Source of the DNA: Bettongia penicillata ogilbyi
Taxonomy: Eukaryota > Chordata > Mammalia > Diprotodontia > Potoroidae
Length of the DNA stretch: 64,000 bases
Assembly: GCA_023548195.1 (NCBI GenBank)
Contig: JAJHZJ010000399.1
Span: forward strand, 9,580,600 to 9,644,599
Direction of reading: 5' to 3'
The notes beneath the pieces were generated by a model. That model did not search any database and had not been told where the DNA came from. It was given only the letters and a program-made list of their open reading frames with translations. The position numbers were made by a program, and so were the translations under genes. Each line of letters starts with the position of its first letter. Positions within the stretch are counted from its first letter, which is position 1. This document shows positions 11,632-22,989 of the stretch, one piece after another.

Positions 11632-12010
11632 TCAGAGGTTCACAAACTTATTTAGTCTATCACCCCCTTTAAAAAAAAACTGTTCAGCTCCCACCTGGAA
11701 ATTTACTTTCTTTAACCCTTTAATGGTTTTTTTTTAACCTTTGCATCATTTCAAAAAAATACAAAATATTTTTTTTTTAAAAAATGACACATCTGAAATT
11801 TATTAATTTATGGTAAATTTGTGGTTTTGCCCTTGCATTGAAATTTTGATGATGCAATATTGTGTCATGCAACCATATAGTATCACATTGTAAACAAATC
11901 ATTACATGTGCATATTCTTGCTGATTTATGCTGGACTTGCCAACAATGCAAAATGTGTTAGCCTGCCAACACTTGCTTGATAAGACCTGTCAGTTGGCTT
12001 GACCACTGTT
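11632..12010. mobile_element. possible non-autonomous hAT transposon
   Basis: Begins CAGAGGTTCACAAACTTATT then AGTCTATCACCCCCTTT, wording typical of hAT/Charlie-derived elements. A possible inverse terminus, TTGACCACTGTTTGG, lies near 12000. Terminal match is imperfect and no 8-bp target duplication was seen. Confidence 0.4.
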
Positions 12011-13754
12011 TGGTTATAACTTATATTTTGTGTGTTTATTTGGAAAATAATGCAATCACTATGACTTTAACTCTTACACAAAAGATGAAACATGTACAAG
12101 GTGGTTTTTCAAAATTTTCTTTTCTTCTTTTCTTTCCTTATGCTTTCATCATCCCCTTATTTTTATTCAACACCCCACAATTGCACCAGAGGATACTACT
12201 GCCCCCTTGGATCATTACAGCATGCCCCCCCCTACCCCCACCAGAGGACAGTATCACCTACTTTAGGAACCTGTACACTAGATCATAGAGTATGTGGGGA
12301 GGGAGTGCAACCTACTTTTTCATCTTTAGATGCTACACGCTGTGTTTTCTTCAATATACTAGGTTTTTGTTATGTCACACTGTAAGCTCCTTGAAAAATA
12401 AGATCTTTATCTTGGGCGTACCTCATTATGCTTGCATTATTTGATTTTTCCCCCACTGTTTTAATCCTGGAATTCCTGTTTGTATTTTTGCTCTGCAAAG
12501 GTATCATTCAGTAGGAGGAAAAAGTCAAGTGGATATTCTTACTGGCTGCTACATTAAGCCCTGTATTACTTACTTCATATATATACGTGTGTGTGTGTGT
12601 GTGTCTATATATATGCACATATATATTATTTGTACACAGATACTTAAATCCTTCCGATAGATCTCATGAATATATGCATTCCATCCATTGAAGTAGATCC
12701 CAATCCATTCAGCCTTTCTCAGAATGAGTGATTCTTGTCCCTATTCTTATACAGATACTCACAGAGGACTCATTTAATGTCCTAGAGGCCATTTCTAGGT
12801 CTTTTTATATTTTAACGATAGCGATAGAATGCTAGTCATCTATCTGTTATTCCTACATGACTTCTATGACTCATTTCCTAATCATCCCATTTCTTTATGC
12901 CATTTTTTTTAGTGTAGGTTATAGCTGGAAATGCACTATTTTTGCCTTTTCCCACAGTGCCTTTCTCTATTGCTTTTTGGTTCAATTTTAATTCCATGGA
13001 GTTGATAATATTCCAAGATTTGCAACAAAGGGGCACTACTGGAAGAGATTTCTTTTGTGTGTGTTGAAAAGATGGGTATCAGGGAGTAGGTTGAGATGGT
13101 TTAAAGTTCTGTGTAATTTTCCCAAAAGTGCTCTGCCTGTTCACTTCTGGGCCTAATTCACTGTCGATCTGTAATGCCTGACCCCCAAATATAGAAATAT
13201 TAGGAATATTAATATATTAAAAACTAAAATGTTTTACAAATTTAGATTATGATCCAAAAAAAGCCACATTTAGGCCAAAGGAAGGCAAATTGTGATGGAA
13301 GGTTTATGGGGCTGGATTGTTGACAGTGGTTAACATAAATAATGCTAATACATGTTCCTTGAGTGCTGCATGTAACCCTAACCTGAGGTCCTGTTGCAGG
13401 TGGTCAGTATTACAAAAATCCCAGGTTAGGATCATTAGCTAGCATTTGTGTAATGGCTGAAATTTCATCACATTTAACTCACACCTCAAGGGATGAGGCC
13501 AAGTGAAAAGATATTGAGTGATTAAATAACTGAAAGTGACTTTTTCCCTGACAGCTTGATAGGAAACTCATCATCATATGCTCATTAACATGTGTGATAT
13601 ACATAGCTGCCCATCTGCAACTGTGGCCAATCCATTGGTTCCATATACCTGCTGGTTGAGAATGAGTCAGGAAATTGATCTAAGAATACATGATTCTTCT
13701 CTCTTCTTTAGTTTCTCCTTATTTCTTAATTTCCTGACATCTTTATTAAAGTGG
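12011..13754. other. intronic sequence with (GT)n at 12578-12604
   Basis: A short TATA/GT microsatellite sits at 12578-12604. Otherwise no supported element. The open frames at 11977-12385 are not recognisable. Confidence 0.5.
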
Positions 13755-13980
13755 TATCTTAAAAAAGCATTTATTATATTTATTATTTGACAGGCACTGT
13801 AATAAGTGCTTTTCATATATTATTTCACAGTGCATAGAGAGCTATCTTTAGAGTAGAGAAGACTTGAGTTTTGAGACTCAACCTTGACTCATACAGGCTA
13901 TGTGATTCTGGACAAATTCCTCAATCTCAGTGCCCCAGGCAAGTAAGACTATAAACTGCAGAAAATACGTTAACCGCCAT
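13755..13980 (+). repeat. short L2-like 3' end and SINE fragment
   Basis: 13762-13820 has AAGCATTTATTATATTTATT and GACAGGCACTGTAATAAGTG, a reverse L2/MIR terminus. 13830-13950 has GTGCATAGAGAG, AGACTTGAGTTTTGAGACTC and TGTGATTCTGGACAAATTCC, a forward CORE-SINE. Confidence 0.55.
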
Positions 13981-15332
13981 ACCAGGAGATCCTTACATTA
14001 GGAGATTGAAGCTCTATTTTTTTTTAAAGCTGCTTTAGGAAAAAGGAAAAAAAAACTTTAGTGAACTTTTTTTTTTTTGAGAAGGGACCATTTTTAGGAA
14101 TATATAAGCCAAATTCTAGGATTCTTGATCAATTCCTTCAATTCTTCCCACACTTTTTAGGCAACAAATGTTCTAACTATATTTATCTCTGCTCTTTATT
14201 GTTACTTTCCATGAGTGTGCTCATCAGAGGTGAAGATGGCTAAGGTGGCTGGTGCCCTGTAAGGTACTGATCTTACTGAGAAAGAAAGAAAATGCCGACA
14301 GCAGCATTTAGGAAAGAAAGTTACAGCAAGCCACTCTCTCTCACTTCATGTGTAAAAAGATGAATTATCAATTAATCACTGACAGTTATTACTAAGCATT
14401 CAAATGCTGGTGCTGCAAGTCGATTTTGTGGCTGTATTTCAGTTCTCTTACCCACAGATAGAATTTTTTAAAAAATACAGAATTTTTTTGTGAAGATGTT
14501 ACTACCAGCTCTTATTAAATGTCTGAGAGATCTTAGACCAAAACTATCATAGGTAAAAATGTAATTCTTTTGAATTATATTCCAAAAATGAAAAGGAAGA
14601 AGTGACAGACGCTAAAGTTTATTCTCATTCATTCATAGAATGAGAATTTGAAGGGTAATATTGGAACATTGAAGCACATTTCATAGCACTCATTTCTCTG
14701 AAGCTTGAACTTTGTGGGGTTAATAGCACCATTTGGAAATTCATATCAGTCGCTAGAGATGAAGTTTTTCTCTTTCTGAATTTTCATATAAAAACATTAA
14801 TAGCTAACTTTGGAAATTGAAGTCTCATTCATCTCTACCTGAGTGTATGTTTAAAATCTAGGTCACAAGCAACTCATGATGTCATTCTAGAAACTTGTAT
14901 CTAAGCCACTCATCCTTCTCTCTTAACAACCACAAAATTGTTTTGTCTGCTTTTCATAGACATAGCAAAAAAAAATAATAAAACACTCCGAAGAAAGAAA
15001 TCATATCCACATGAACATCCCCACAATCAGAACTCAAAGCCAAGCATTTTTGAACTCTGTAGATAAGAGGGACAGTTAATGCCTGTTAACAACTTCCAAT
15101 GTTTGTGCTCCTCTGATTTATATTCAATTTAAAATAACTGCTAAGGAAGATATATTTCACTTAATCAAAAGCACAGGCAAGGTTGACTTATTAAAATGCA
15201 TTAGCCCTTCTCTCTATGCCAGATCAGAACTTCTCTCAGATAATAATGTAAAATATATATTTGAAGTACAATCATGAAAGAAGCTTTATTCAAGGGGCCA
15301 GCCCCACTGTGTGCAAAGTCTTTTTTTAATAT
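13981..15332. other. intronic sequence, nothing recognised
   Basis: AT-rich unique sequence. No exon-like or repeat structure that I can defend. Confidence 0.5.
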
Positions 15333-15520
15333 AGTAAAGCAGAAAGTGTATCAGATCTGGAGTTAGAGATCTGGAGTCAATTCAATTCCTTCCTTTGACA
15401 TTTTATCTGTGTGAATTAAGCAAATCATTTTACCAACCTGGGCCTTAGTTTCTTTATTTGTAAAATGAGGGGGCTGGACTAGCTGGCCCCTGACATCCCT
15501 CCTAGCTCTGGGTCCAGGAA
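15333..15520 (+). repeat. MIR3-type marsupial SINE
   Basis: Carries GATCTGGAGTTAGAGATCTG, TGTGTGAATTAAGCAAATC, TTTCTTTATTTGTAAAATGA and GGGGGCTGGACTAGCTGGCC, ending CTCCTAGCTCTGGG. This is the same layout as the SINEs at 4307 and 16889. Confidence 0.75.
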
Positions 15521-15814
15521 TAATGAAAGATTAGTCCACTTTTAAGTTCATCCTCTCATAGAGATCATATCCCTTAGCCTCTTTACCTAAGATTATTTCA
15601 GAAGTTCAACACTGAAAAGGGTTTAAAGGAGTATACAAAGTCATCCATAGGTTATTCTCCAAAATTTGTAACACAACCCAAATCCTTGGCAAGCCTGTAC
15701 TGTTTAACAACATGCTCAACAACTCTTTAATCTGAATTTCCATTGAAGGGTATATTAAGAAGGGGATGGTTAGCTTTTGGAAACTCCATATCCTTGGATG
15801 AGCTTGCAACTTAC

Positions 15815-15985
15815 TTTGTTTTTAAAATGCATCTTATTAGTGTCTTTTGTTTTCACATTACAGTAATTTCTGAACATATCTCTATCCCCACCACAATTTG
15901 AACTCTCCTTTGTGAAAGGAAAATAATAATTAAGCAAAAACAAGCAACTGCAGCGAGCTTCTTTGACTTTGCAATTGTCTGTCCT
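15815..15985 (-). mobile_element. old L1 3' fragment
   Basis: TTAGTGTCTTTTGTTTTCAC, ATTTCTGAACATATCTCTAT and a run of AAATAATAATTAAGCAAAAA parallel the old L1 3' fragment at 3100-3830. Confidence 0.5.
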
Positions 15986-16888
15986 TACTGAGAGAAAGAA
16001 GTTACATTTCCATATTTGTTTTCTGGGACCATTGCTGGTTTTTCTATCACTCAAGAGATCAGTCTTCTTTCACTGATCTTTTCCTTTACATTGTTGTAAT
16101 CATGGTGCTTACTACTCTTCTGGATCCCTACATTTTATTTTGTAACTGTCTACCTATTTACTGATAAAAGGAAGGTGTTCTGACTGCTGTTTTGCATACA
16201 GTTTGACAAGTTTGCCTCATGGCACACTTCTGACTCTCAGCTCTCTTGGATTCTTAAGAAATGATTGGTGCTGGAGTCCAGTGATAGTCTGGAGTGTGGA
16301 ATATCATGGGGAAGAAAAAAATGAAAACCAAAACAAAACAGAAATAAAACCAAGCAAAAGAGTCTGGTTTTCCAACTTTCATGGGGTGAAGAGCTAGGAA
16401 CATTTAATGGTTTACTCTCATGAAAATGTGAGCTCATTCAATATATACACATACTGAAAGAATCTCATTCTTTCCACTGACCTACATCAGATTAGCAATT
16501 CAAGGTTGCTATGCCATGACAGAAGATTTACTGTGACCTTGTTCCTTCATTTATTTCTCCTTTTCTCTGGTTTTAGAATGGCTTAATTTGTAATAGCTCT
16601 CGGTTGAGTGGTGCCAATGGAAACAGTTCATACAAAGTTTATCATTCTAAGAAAATAACGGAAATTAAAAGTGAAGGTGGCATTTGGGGAAAGACTCAGT
16701 TCAGGAATTTCCTAAGTCAGAGCCCACCACTTCTGGAGGAGGTATATATACTCTTTATAAAATGCTATGCACAGTTCCAGGTACATAGAACATGCTGAAA
16801 AAAATTCTTGCTTGTTCTCTTCCCCTATATATCAGAAAAAACATGAACAGAGCTGGATCTGAGGCTGCTGTAAGGTTGTTGGTATGCT
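15986..16888. other. intronic sequence, nothing recognised
   Basis: No supported feature. Confidence 0.5.
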
Positions 16889-17230
16889 GGAGGTCTGGTG
16901 GAAAGGACATTGGCTCTGAAATCAAAGGGTCTAGTTTCAAATCCTCTGACAGGAACTATCTGTGTGATCTTGGAGAAGTCACTCGAGACTCATTTTCGCC
17001 ATCTTCAAAATGATTGAGAAAGTTGGACTAGTTGGCCTCAGGTAGAACTTCCAGTTCTAACTCTGTGACCTATGACCAAAGTGAGTATTTATCTCCACAA
17101 AATACAGCATTTCTTGAGAGGAAGGATAGCATAATGGATAGAGAACATACCACAGTGATGGGAGAAAGCCTGGGTTCAAAGGGACATATAGGCTGAGGGA
17201 CCTTAGGCAAGTTACTTAACCATGAGATGT
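16889..17230 (+). repeat. MIR3-type SINE plus second SINE fragment
   Basis: 16889-17069 has GGAAAGGACATTGGCTCTGA, GTTTCAAATCCTCTGACAGG, a GTGATCTTGGAGAAGTCACT block and CTTCCAGTTCTAACTCTGTG. 17125-17230 has GATAGCATAATGGATAGAGA, CTGGGTTCAAAGGG and GACCTTAGGCAAGTTACTTAA, a second partial CORE-SINE. Confidence 0.72.
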
Positions 17231-18227
17231 TCAAATTTAAAGAATCCACCTGAAATGTTCACATGGACTATTTGTACTCAACCTGTGGTACAGCACTCCA
17301 AGCTCATATTGGTCTGATCAGCCAGTTGGACACACTGTAACTTGACTCTAACATAGCAATATCATTTTGATCCTTTTTGAGAACATAGGACAACAACCAA
17401 CCAACCAGGATCTCTAAGAAATGCTCTAGAACTCTAAGTTGCAGAGAAGATGCTGAATTGCTTGGGTAGAGGAAATTCTTTAAACAGACCTGCCTACAAA
17501 GATGAAGTCATAGATTCTGTCCAAAAAGGTAACAAAAGATATATCATTAGGATATACAACATGCTCTGGACCCTCTTAACACATCAGGCCTTGGGCTACC
17601 TCCAGGTCTGCCAGGATGTTGGCCAGGTCCTGTTCTCCTGCCCAAGATCCCGGGCCATGCTATATTTCTAAGCACTCCTTTCATTCTTTAGCTGATATTC
17701 GTATTCAGGACATAATTTTCTAATCCCAATGATTGTTTCCCTCTGCCCCTTATTCTTTGATAGAATATTTAGGTTTTCTCCCAGTTGTTCGATCCTAGAG
17801 AATTTATAATTTTAAAAACATGGGAAGGTTTAAAATCATCTTTGCTCCATGGATCACACTTTTGTTTACAAGACAAAGACACCAGCCTGAACCTTAGCAT
17901 ACACAGCTTGCTGATTCTCCATGAGGAATGATCAAACACACTTTCTGATCTTTTCAGGCAAAAAGGCAGAGTAATCCCCTAGAATTTTAAGTCTCCCATT
18001 TACATCCCTCACTCTTCGTTATTTATTTTGACTTGTCCCAGACCTTCTGCCCCCTGGCAGACTGGGAGAAGCAGTGGAAAGACTCACTGGCTTGACGGCC
18101 AAGGAAGGAACTATTCTGGCCAAGTGGTTCATTCACCAGATAATTGCTTCCAGGCAGTTTTAGTTCTGACCAGGTAGAGAATTTAGCAATGAGGAGGATT
18201 TTATAAAACCATGCAGAAAACACTCAC
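17231..18227. other. PALLD intron just downstream of the Pro-rich exon
   Basis: No further exon was found. The continuation of the palladin reading frame (Asp-Pro-Leu-Lys-Leu in the human protein as I recall it) is not present between here and position 1. Confidence 0.6.
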
Positions 18228-18570
18228 AGTTTTGGTTTGGCGAGCAGTGGAGGTGGCTCCTTTGTGGGTGAAAGCAGGACAGCTGGCTTTGGGGCAGATT
18301 TCTTACTGTTAGCTTTGCCATTAATCAGTCCATTTACTCCATGGCTCAGATGGATGCCATTGGTTTCCCTTCTGGCAGAGTTGAGTTGCAATTGAAGGCC
18401 TGCCATGCCTGGTCCAAGCTCAGGGTGGGTCACTGGCTGGTTTTCTGGAAGTTTCTCTGGAGTCATCTCAAAGGAACTGATCTCTAAAGGTGGAGGGGGA
18501 GGTGGATCATGTTGGAAATCATCACTGTTGGACTGTCTTATAAAGTCATGGCCACAGTTTTCCATGTTGG
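18228..18570 (-). CDS. PALLD: PALLD coding exon: proline-rich segment after the first Ig domain
   Basis: A 343-nt exon encoding about 114 residues, from NMENCGHDFIRQSNSDDFQH through a DPPPPPPLEISSFEM stretch to LLSPTKEPPPLLAKPKL. The acceptor is CCTTCCCTTAG and the donor AAACT|GTGAGTG. It leaves two bases (CT) for the next exon, which lies outside the window. Proline tracts in palladin recruit Ena/VASP (EVH1), profilin and SH3 proteins. In human palladin, as I recall, the first run is FPPPPP; here the residue before the prolines is Asp. The second motif, SPTKEPPPLLAKPK, is kept. Homology to palladin is clear from NGLINGKANSKKS and the 3' motif. Confidence 0.95.
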
Positions 18571-18904
18571 CTAAGGGAAGGAGGGAAGGGAAGAAAAAAG
18601 AAGAAAGGGAAAAAAATAAGACACTGCAACTCCAAGAAGTTATTTTCACACTATACAAGATCTTTTACAAATACTGAATCAAAGGACAAGTGACTACACT
18701 GCTCCTGCATGATCTCCAGACAATACCAGTTGGATTTTTCTCCTGGAGGACTTTGGTAACTTCCACATTTGCTTCAAATGACCACTGGATTTCAGATTAT
18801 GTCTTTGTAAAGGGAAACCAGCTACTGCTTATTTAGCAGCAATAGAGGATGCAGAAATTTCTAACAAAGGCTGAAAGTAGAATTCGATCATTGTTGAATA
18901 TACT
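18571..18904 (-). other. intron flank upstream of the Pro-rich exon
   Basis: Contains the acceptor polypyrimidine tract on the minus strand (TTCCCTTTCTTCTTTTTTCTTCCC-like, 18577-18615) and otherwise unique sequence. Confidence 0.6.
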
Positions 18905-19850
18905 AATGAATCAACTAATAAACATTTGTTCCAGTACCTACTATGTGCCAGGCACTAGGTGAAATGTTGGGAATATATAAAGAGGCAAAAGACAGTCTTA
19001 AAAGATTAAAACCCTTAAAGAGCTTCCAATCTTGTGGTGGAGACAACAACCAAATACATCCGAACAATCTACAATATGGGACAAATAAATAATTAAGAGA
19101 GGGAAGACACTAGAATTAAGAGGGGTTGGGAAAGGCTTCTTGTAATAGAAGATTTTAGTTGGGTTACAAGCCAGAGAAACCAGTAGGCAGAATGGAGGGG
19201 GAGAGCATTTCAGGCACGGGGAGTAGCCAGAGAAGACACCAAGAGCCTAGAGAGAAAGTGTCTTGGAGTAGATAGTGAGGAGTAAGATGTGAGAGAATTA
19301 GAAGAGGGATGTGGGGTGGGCTAGGTTATGAAGGGTTTTGAAAGGCAAATAGAAGATTTTGTATTTGATCTTGGAGGTAAAAGGGAGCCAATGGGGTTTA
19401 TTGAGCTTGGAAGGTGATATAGTCAAACCTAGACTTCAGGAAAAATCATTTTAATGGCTGAATGGAGATAAATCAGGTTGTAGAGAGACTTGAAGCAGGC
19501 AACTTGGTGGCAAAGTGGACAGGATGCTGGACCTGGGGTCAGGAAGACCTGAGTTCAAATCCAGCCTCAGACACTTACTAGTTTTTATCACTTAACCTCT
19601 GTTTGCTCAGTTCTCTCATCTGTAAAATGGGAATAATAACAGCACCTACCTTGACAGGGTTGTAGCGAGGATCAAATGACATAAAAATTGTAAAGCACTC
19701 AGTACAATGCCTGACAAACAAGACCCACCAACAGGCTATTGCAATAGTATAGGCTTGAGGGCCTTCACAACAGTGGTGGCAGTGTCAGAGGAAAGGAGGG
19801 GTCATATCTGAGAGATGTTACAAAGTTGAAATTGACAGGTCTGGTAACAC
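18905..19850 (-). mobile_element. L2 LINE, 3' part, split by a SINE at about 19497-19722
   Basis: Plus-strand text AATAAACATTTGTTCCAGTA, CTACTATGTGCCAGGCACTA, AAGAGCTTCCAATCTTGTGG, GTTATGAAGGGTTTTGAAAG, GGGAGCCAATGGGGTTTATT and CAGGCTATTGCAATAGTATA is the reverse complement of an L2 3' UTR running back into the ORF end. The L2 text stops near 19495 and resumes near 19723 at the expected place. Confidence 0.82.
19497..19722 (+). repeat. CORE-SINE (MON1-type) inserted in L2
   Basis: Complete layout: AACTTGGTGGCAAAGTGGAC, GGGGTCAGGAAGACCTGAGT, TCAAATCCAGCCTCAGACAC, CTCATCTGTAAAATGGGAAT, AACAGCACCTACCTTGACAG and GTAAAGCACTCAGTACAATG. Inserted into, hence younger than, the surrounding L2. Confidence 0.85.
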
Positions 19851-20915
19851 TGCTGTGTACTCCCTCTATACCCCTCCATGGATCTGATTAACCAAACTCA
19901 GTGTGCCTTGCTAACATAGGCTTCCCAAGACCTAGAAAAGTTCTGGGACATGGGGAGTGTGTATTCTCCCCATTTTACATATGGGGAAGCTGAAGAATTC
20001 AGTTAAAGGATCTCAGATCTCAAAGCAAACACAGTCCATGTAATTGAAACATCCACATTTGGCCAGGGTTCTACAGAAGTTGATTGATTGTGGTGGTATA
20101 TAGGGGGATCACAGCACTGGAAAAGACCACAGATCTCATGACTATAATTCCATATATCACTATATTCACAGGGCCCTTAAGGTAGGGACACTGGGGCTTT
20201 GTCTGAGGGCGCCCACACCCATGGGAAGGGAAGAATGTGGAATTCCTTCCCATGATGCTCTTCCAGCTTGCTTCTCCCTTGCTTTAGGATCAGCTGCTGA
20301 CTCCCAGCCTTACAGTGTGATTGCTTCTGCTCTTCTGTTGGGCTCTGGACCCTGCCAGTCATTGCTACACCCCTGTCCCAAAACTTGAGCATGACCTCAT
20401 TCAACCTGGTTAGACTGTCCTCTTTCACTCTCATTGTGCTGGGATACCAGTGTCCCCTAACCTGGCTGGGCCATGTTCTGTTCCCTCTCTCAGTAGAGCT
20501 AGACAATCTCCACATCTTTGTTTCTACCACCACTGAGTTTACTCTAGGTACTGGAGTACTAGCTATTATTGCTGGGGTCATCCTATAATGTGCCCAGTAT
20601 GTTGGTGGAAGTGCCTACTTCACCAACTCTAATCCTTCCATCAGGCTTGACCCCTTCCATCTGAGGCTGGATTTGAAGAATGACTCATTCATACCAACTC
20701 TTCCCATGCTGTGCTGGGCCTTGTTTTTCAGCTCTTAATTGGGAGGTGCCATGGGAATCACAATCACCATTCTCCTATGTCTTTACTTCTTTTTATCTTG
20801 TCTCTGCTGCCACCTAGCACCAAATTCCCACTCTCCAGGAATCAATCCAAAAAGAATGTCCAGTGCCACTCCAGTTCATAAAAAAACAAAAAAACAACAA
20901 CTTGATTGATAGCCT
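19851..20915. other. unrecognised block, possible retrocopy
   Basis: Less AT-rich than its surroundings and with longer open stretches on both strands (for example 20177-20581 minus and 20385-20588 plus). It ends in an A-rich tail near 20880-20900 (AAAAAAACAAAAAAACAACA). The plus-strand translations around 20400-20600 are hydrophobic. I cannot name a parent gene, and frames are broken, so no coding call is made. Confidence 0.3.
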
Positions 20916-21335
20916 ACTGTGTGTAAAGCACTATGCTAGGCAGGCACTGTGGGGGAGACCGAGAAGTATGGAAGTTTTCAGAAAAGTAGGCAATGTAATG
21001 AATACTCAGGCTGAAAGAAAATACTAAGAGGAAATAATTGTTTTCGCACTCAATGACTTATTTGTGAGTTTATATTAACAACATTTCCTGTGTCTGTTCC
21101 CACCCCATCTTCCCTCCCAGAGAGAAATCCCCTCTAAGAAAGGATTTTTAAAAAGGGAGGTGGGGAGGACCAGCTCAGCAAAACTAACCAACAGACTAAA
21201 AAAGTGTGACATTATATTTAGCGCTCCCCCTCCATAACCTCTCACATCTGAAAAGAGGAAGGGAAAGGCACCTTCTCAAATCTTTTCTTCAGCGCCAACT
21301 TTGGCCATTTGAATTGTGTTTTGACATTCATTTTT
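20916..21335. other. intronic sequence with a short L2 remnant
   Basis: Around 20900-20960, TTGATTGATAGCCTACTGTG and AAAGCACTATGCTAGG resemble the reverse L2 3' terminus. Nothing else is supported. Confidence 0.45.
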
Positions 21336-21453
21336 TGGGGTAGGTAATTGGGGTGAAGTGACTTGCCCAGGTTCACACAGTTAGCAAGTGTCTGAGGCCA
21401 TATTTGAACTCAGATCCTTCTGGCTCTACCCATAATACCACCTAGCTGCCCCT
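21336..21453 (-). repeat. MIR/MAR-type CORE-SINE 5' part
   Basis: Plus-strand text GTGAAGTGACTTGCCCAGGT, TCACACAGTTAGCAAGTGTC, TTTGAACTCAGATCCTTCTG and ACCACCTAGCTGCCCC is the reverse complement of a tRNA-like SINE head and CORE. Confidence 0.85.
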
Positions 21454-22267
21454 ATATCCTTTGGGTCTTTTTTTCCAAACAGAAACAATAAACCATGCTA
21501 CTCTCTTCATAGAATGGTTGTATTTAGTTTCTGATGAAATTTAATTTCATAGATTAAAAAAAATCATTTCTGTCTTCTCACATTAGCTCCCTTTTTATGC
21601 TTCTCTTTCTGGAAACTTTATTTACGCTCAATTATACATATGCCTGGATCTCCTGTGTGGTTGCTTCACTGTGTCCTGCTGCCTCAGCTTCAGCTGTTAA
21701 ATGTTAGCAGAATCTGATCCATTTGCTTCTGAGTTTCTAAAATAATTTCCTATGATGCGATAATCTTGAACAACATTTCTATAGTACTTTAAAGATTTGC
21801 AAAGTATGTTCCTCAGAACTAACCATGAGGCAGTTGAATGAGAATTATTATCCTTATTTTGCAGGAAGAGAAATGAGCAGAAATGGAAATCTCTAGATTC
21901 AAAAACCAATGGTAATACTCTTTTGTATGATACTTTACAGAGTTTTTACGTGTGTGTGTGTGTGTATGTGTGTGTGTGTGTGTGTGTGTGCTTATTGCTA
22001 CTACATGGCCTTGAAAGCTCTTCTCCTATTTCCATGCCTCCCCATCAAAAATGGCTTTTGTTCCCATTTCTAAAGTTGCCTGTTAGGAGAAATGAGCAAG
22101 ACTTTAGCAGAGAAAACATAGAAACACCAGTCAGGATGCTTGGAGAACTGTTTCCTGAAGTACTGTCGTTGTCTTCTAAAGTAATTAGTTAGAACTCTGC
22201 ATGCTGCCGCAAGCAGTGATCAGACATCATGGTACAGAAACTCTGCATTTCCCCATTGGTCATGTAC
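21454..22267. other. PALLD intron with (TG)n at 21943-21990
   Basis: An interrupted GT microsatellite lies about 280 bp downstream (in gene sense) of the 22268-22387 exon donor. No other supported feature. Confidence 0.6.
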
Positions 22268-22387
22268 CTGAGTTGACAACTAGCTCTGCCATGCTGGTTA
22301 CAGTTCCATATTCATTTCTTGCAGAACAAGTGAAGATTCCTGCATCCTCAGGAAACGTCTCTGCAATGACCAGGGTACAAATCTCCT
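22268..22387 (-). CDS. PALLD: PALLD coding exon: C-terminal half of I-set Ig domain
   Basis: A 120-nt exon. After the two bases that complete Glu it encodes 39 residues: EICTLVIAETFPEDAGIFTC, then SARNEYGTVTSMAELVVNS. It carries the second Ig cysteine within the I-set signature D-A-G-I-F-T-C and the G strand. The acceptor is TATTCTTTTCCAG and the donor TCAG|GTACAT. It ends with one base (G), which makes Ala with CC of the next exon. With the 142-nt and 24-nt exons it completes one Ig domain of about 90 residues. The antisense reading of this segment is also open, but that is a shadow. Confidence 0.95.
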
Positions 22388-22589
22388 CTGGAAAAGAATA
22401 AAGATTAGGTCAGCCCACAGGTGTGACATGAAGGCGCTCTGTTAAGAAACTGGAAAAAAAACCAACTGCTCTAATTTATTAAAAAAAAAAATCAGAAAAT
22501 GATAGTCATAAAAAAGGATCTTTTAAACTAAAAAAAGTTTTCAGTCAAATTCTTAAGGAGTAATTTCCCTTCCTGCTTTTACTTACATG

Positions 22590-22700
22590 TTTCAGCAATA
22601 AGTCCACAAATACTAATTAAGCACTTACTGTATGCCAAGCATTGTGCAAGGGACTGCGATTAAAAATAAAAAGAATAAAAAAGCTTATATTCTAATGAGG
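22590..22700 (-). repeat. L2 3' terminus fragment
   Basis: Contains ACTAATTAAGCACTTACTGT, ATGCCAAGCATTGTGCAAGG and AGCTTATATTCTAATGAGG, the reverse complement of the L2 3' end. Confidence 0.65.
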
Positions 22701-22706
22701 TGAGAT

Positions 22707-22734
22707 AAGTATGTATGTATGTATGTATATATGC

Positions 22735-22787
<53 letters not shown>

Positions 22788-22788
22788 C
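22707..22788. repeat. (GTAT)n then (ATCT)n microsatellite
   Basis: Four GTAT units are followed by about 12 ATCT units. The poly Tyr-Leu-Ser-Ile frame over it is an artefact. Confidence 0.97.
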
Positions 22789-22989
22789 ACATTTCTGTCT
22801 CTATGTTTGCAGAATCTTAAACTATTTAGCAGAAAAGTTGGCAGGAGCTTCTCCACTCCACTACTCTGAACTACTATTTATTATCAGGAATCTTTTCCTT
22901 CTGCCCTTTCTAATGGAAGGACAAGGTGCCTTTGTCAAATATAACCTTAATCCTTTCTCTCATCCTGTACTTTGATTTATTGATCCTCT

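Noticed and set aside
18405..18677. 90-codon plus-strand frame with a glycine run
   Set aside because: Antisense shadow of the palladin Pro-rich exon; the glycines are the complement of the proline codons.
20177..20588. Overlapping plus and minus frames as a real gene
   Set aside because: Both strands are open at once and neither translation matches a family I know; kept only as a possible retrocopy.
22201..22401. 66-codon plus-strand frame
   Set aside because: It is the antisense shadow of the palladin Ig exon at 22268-22387.
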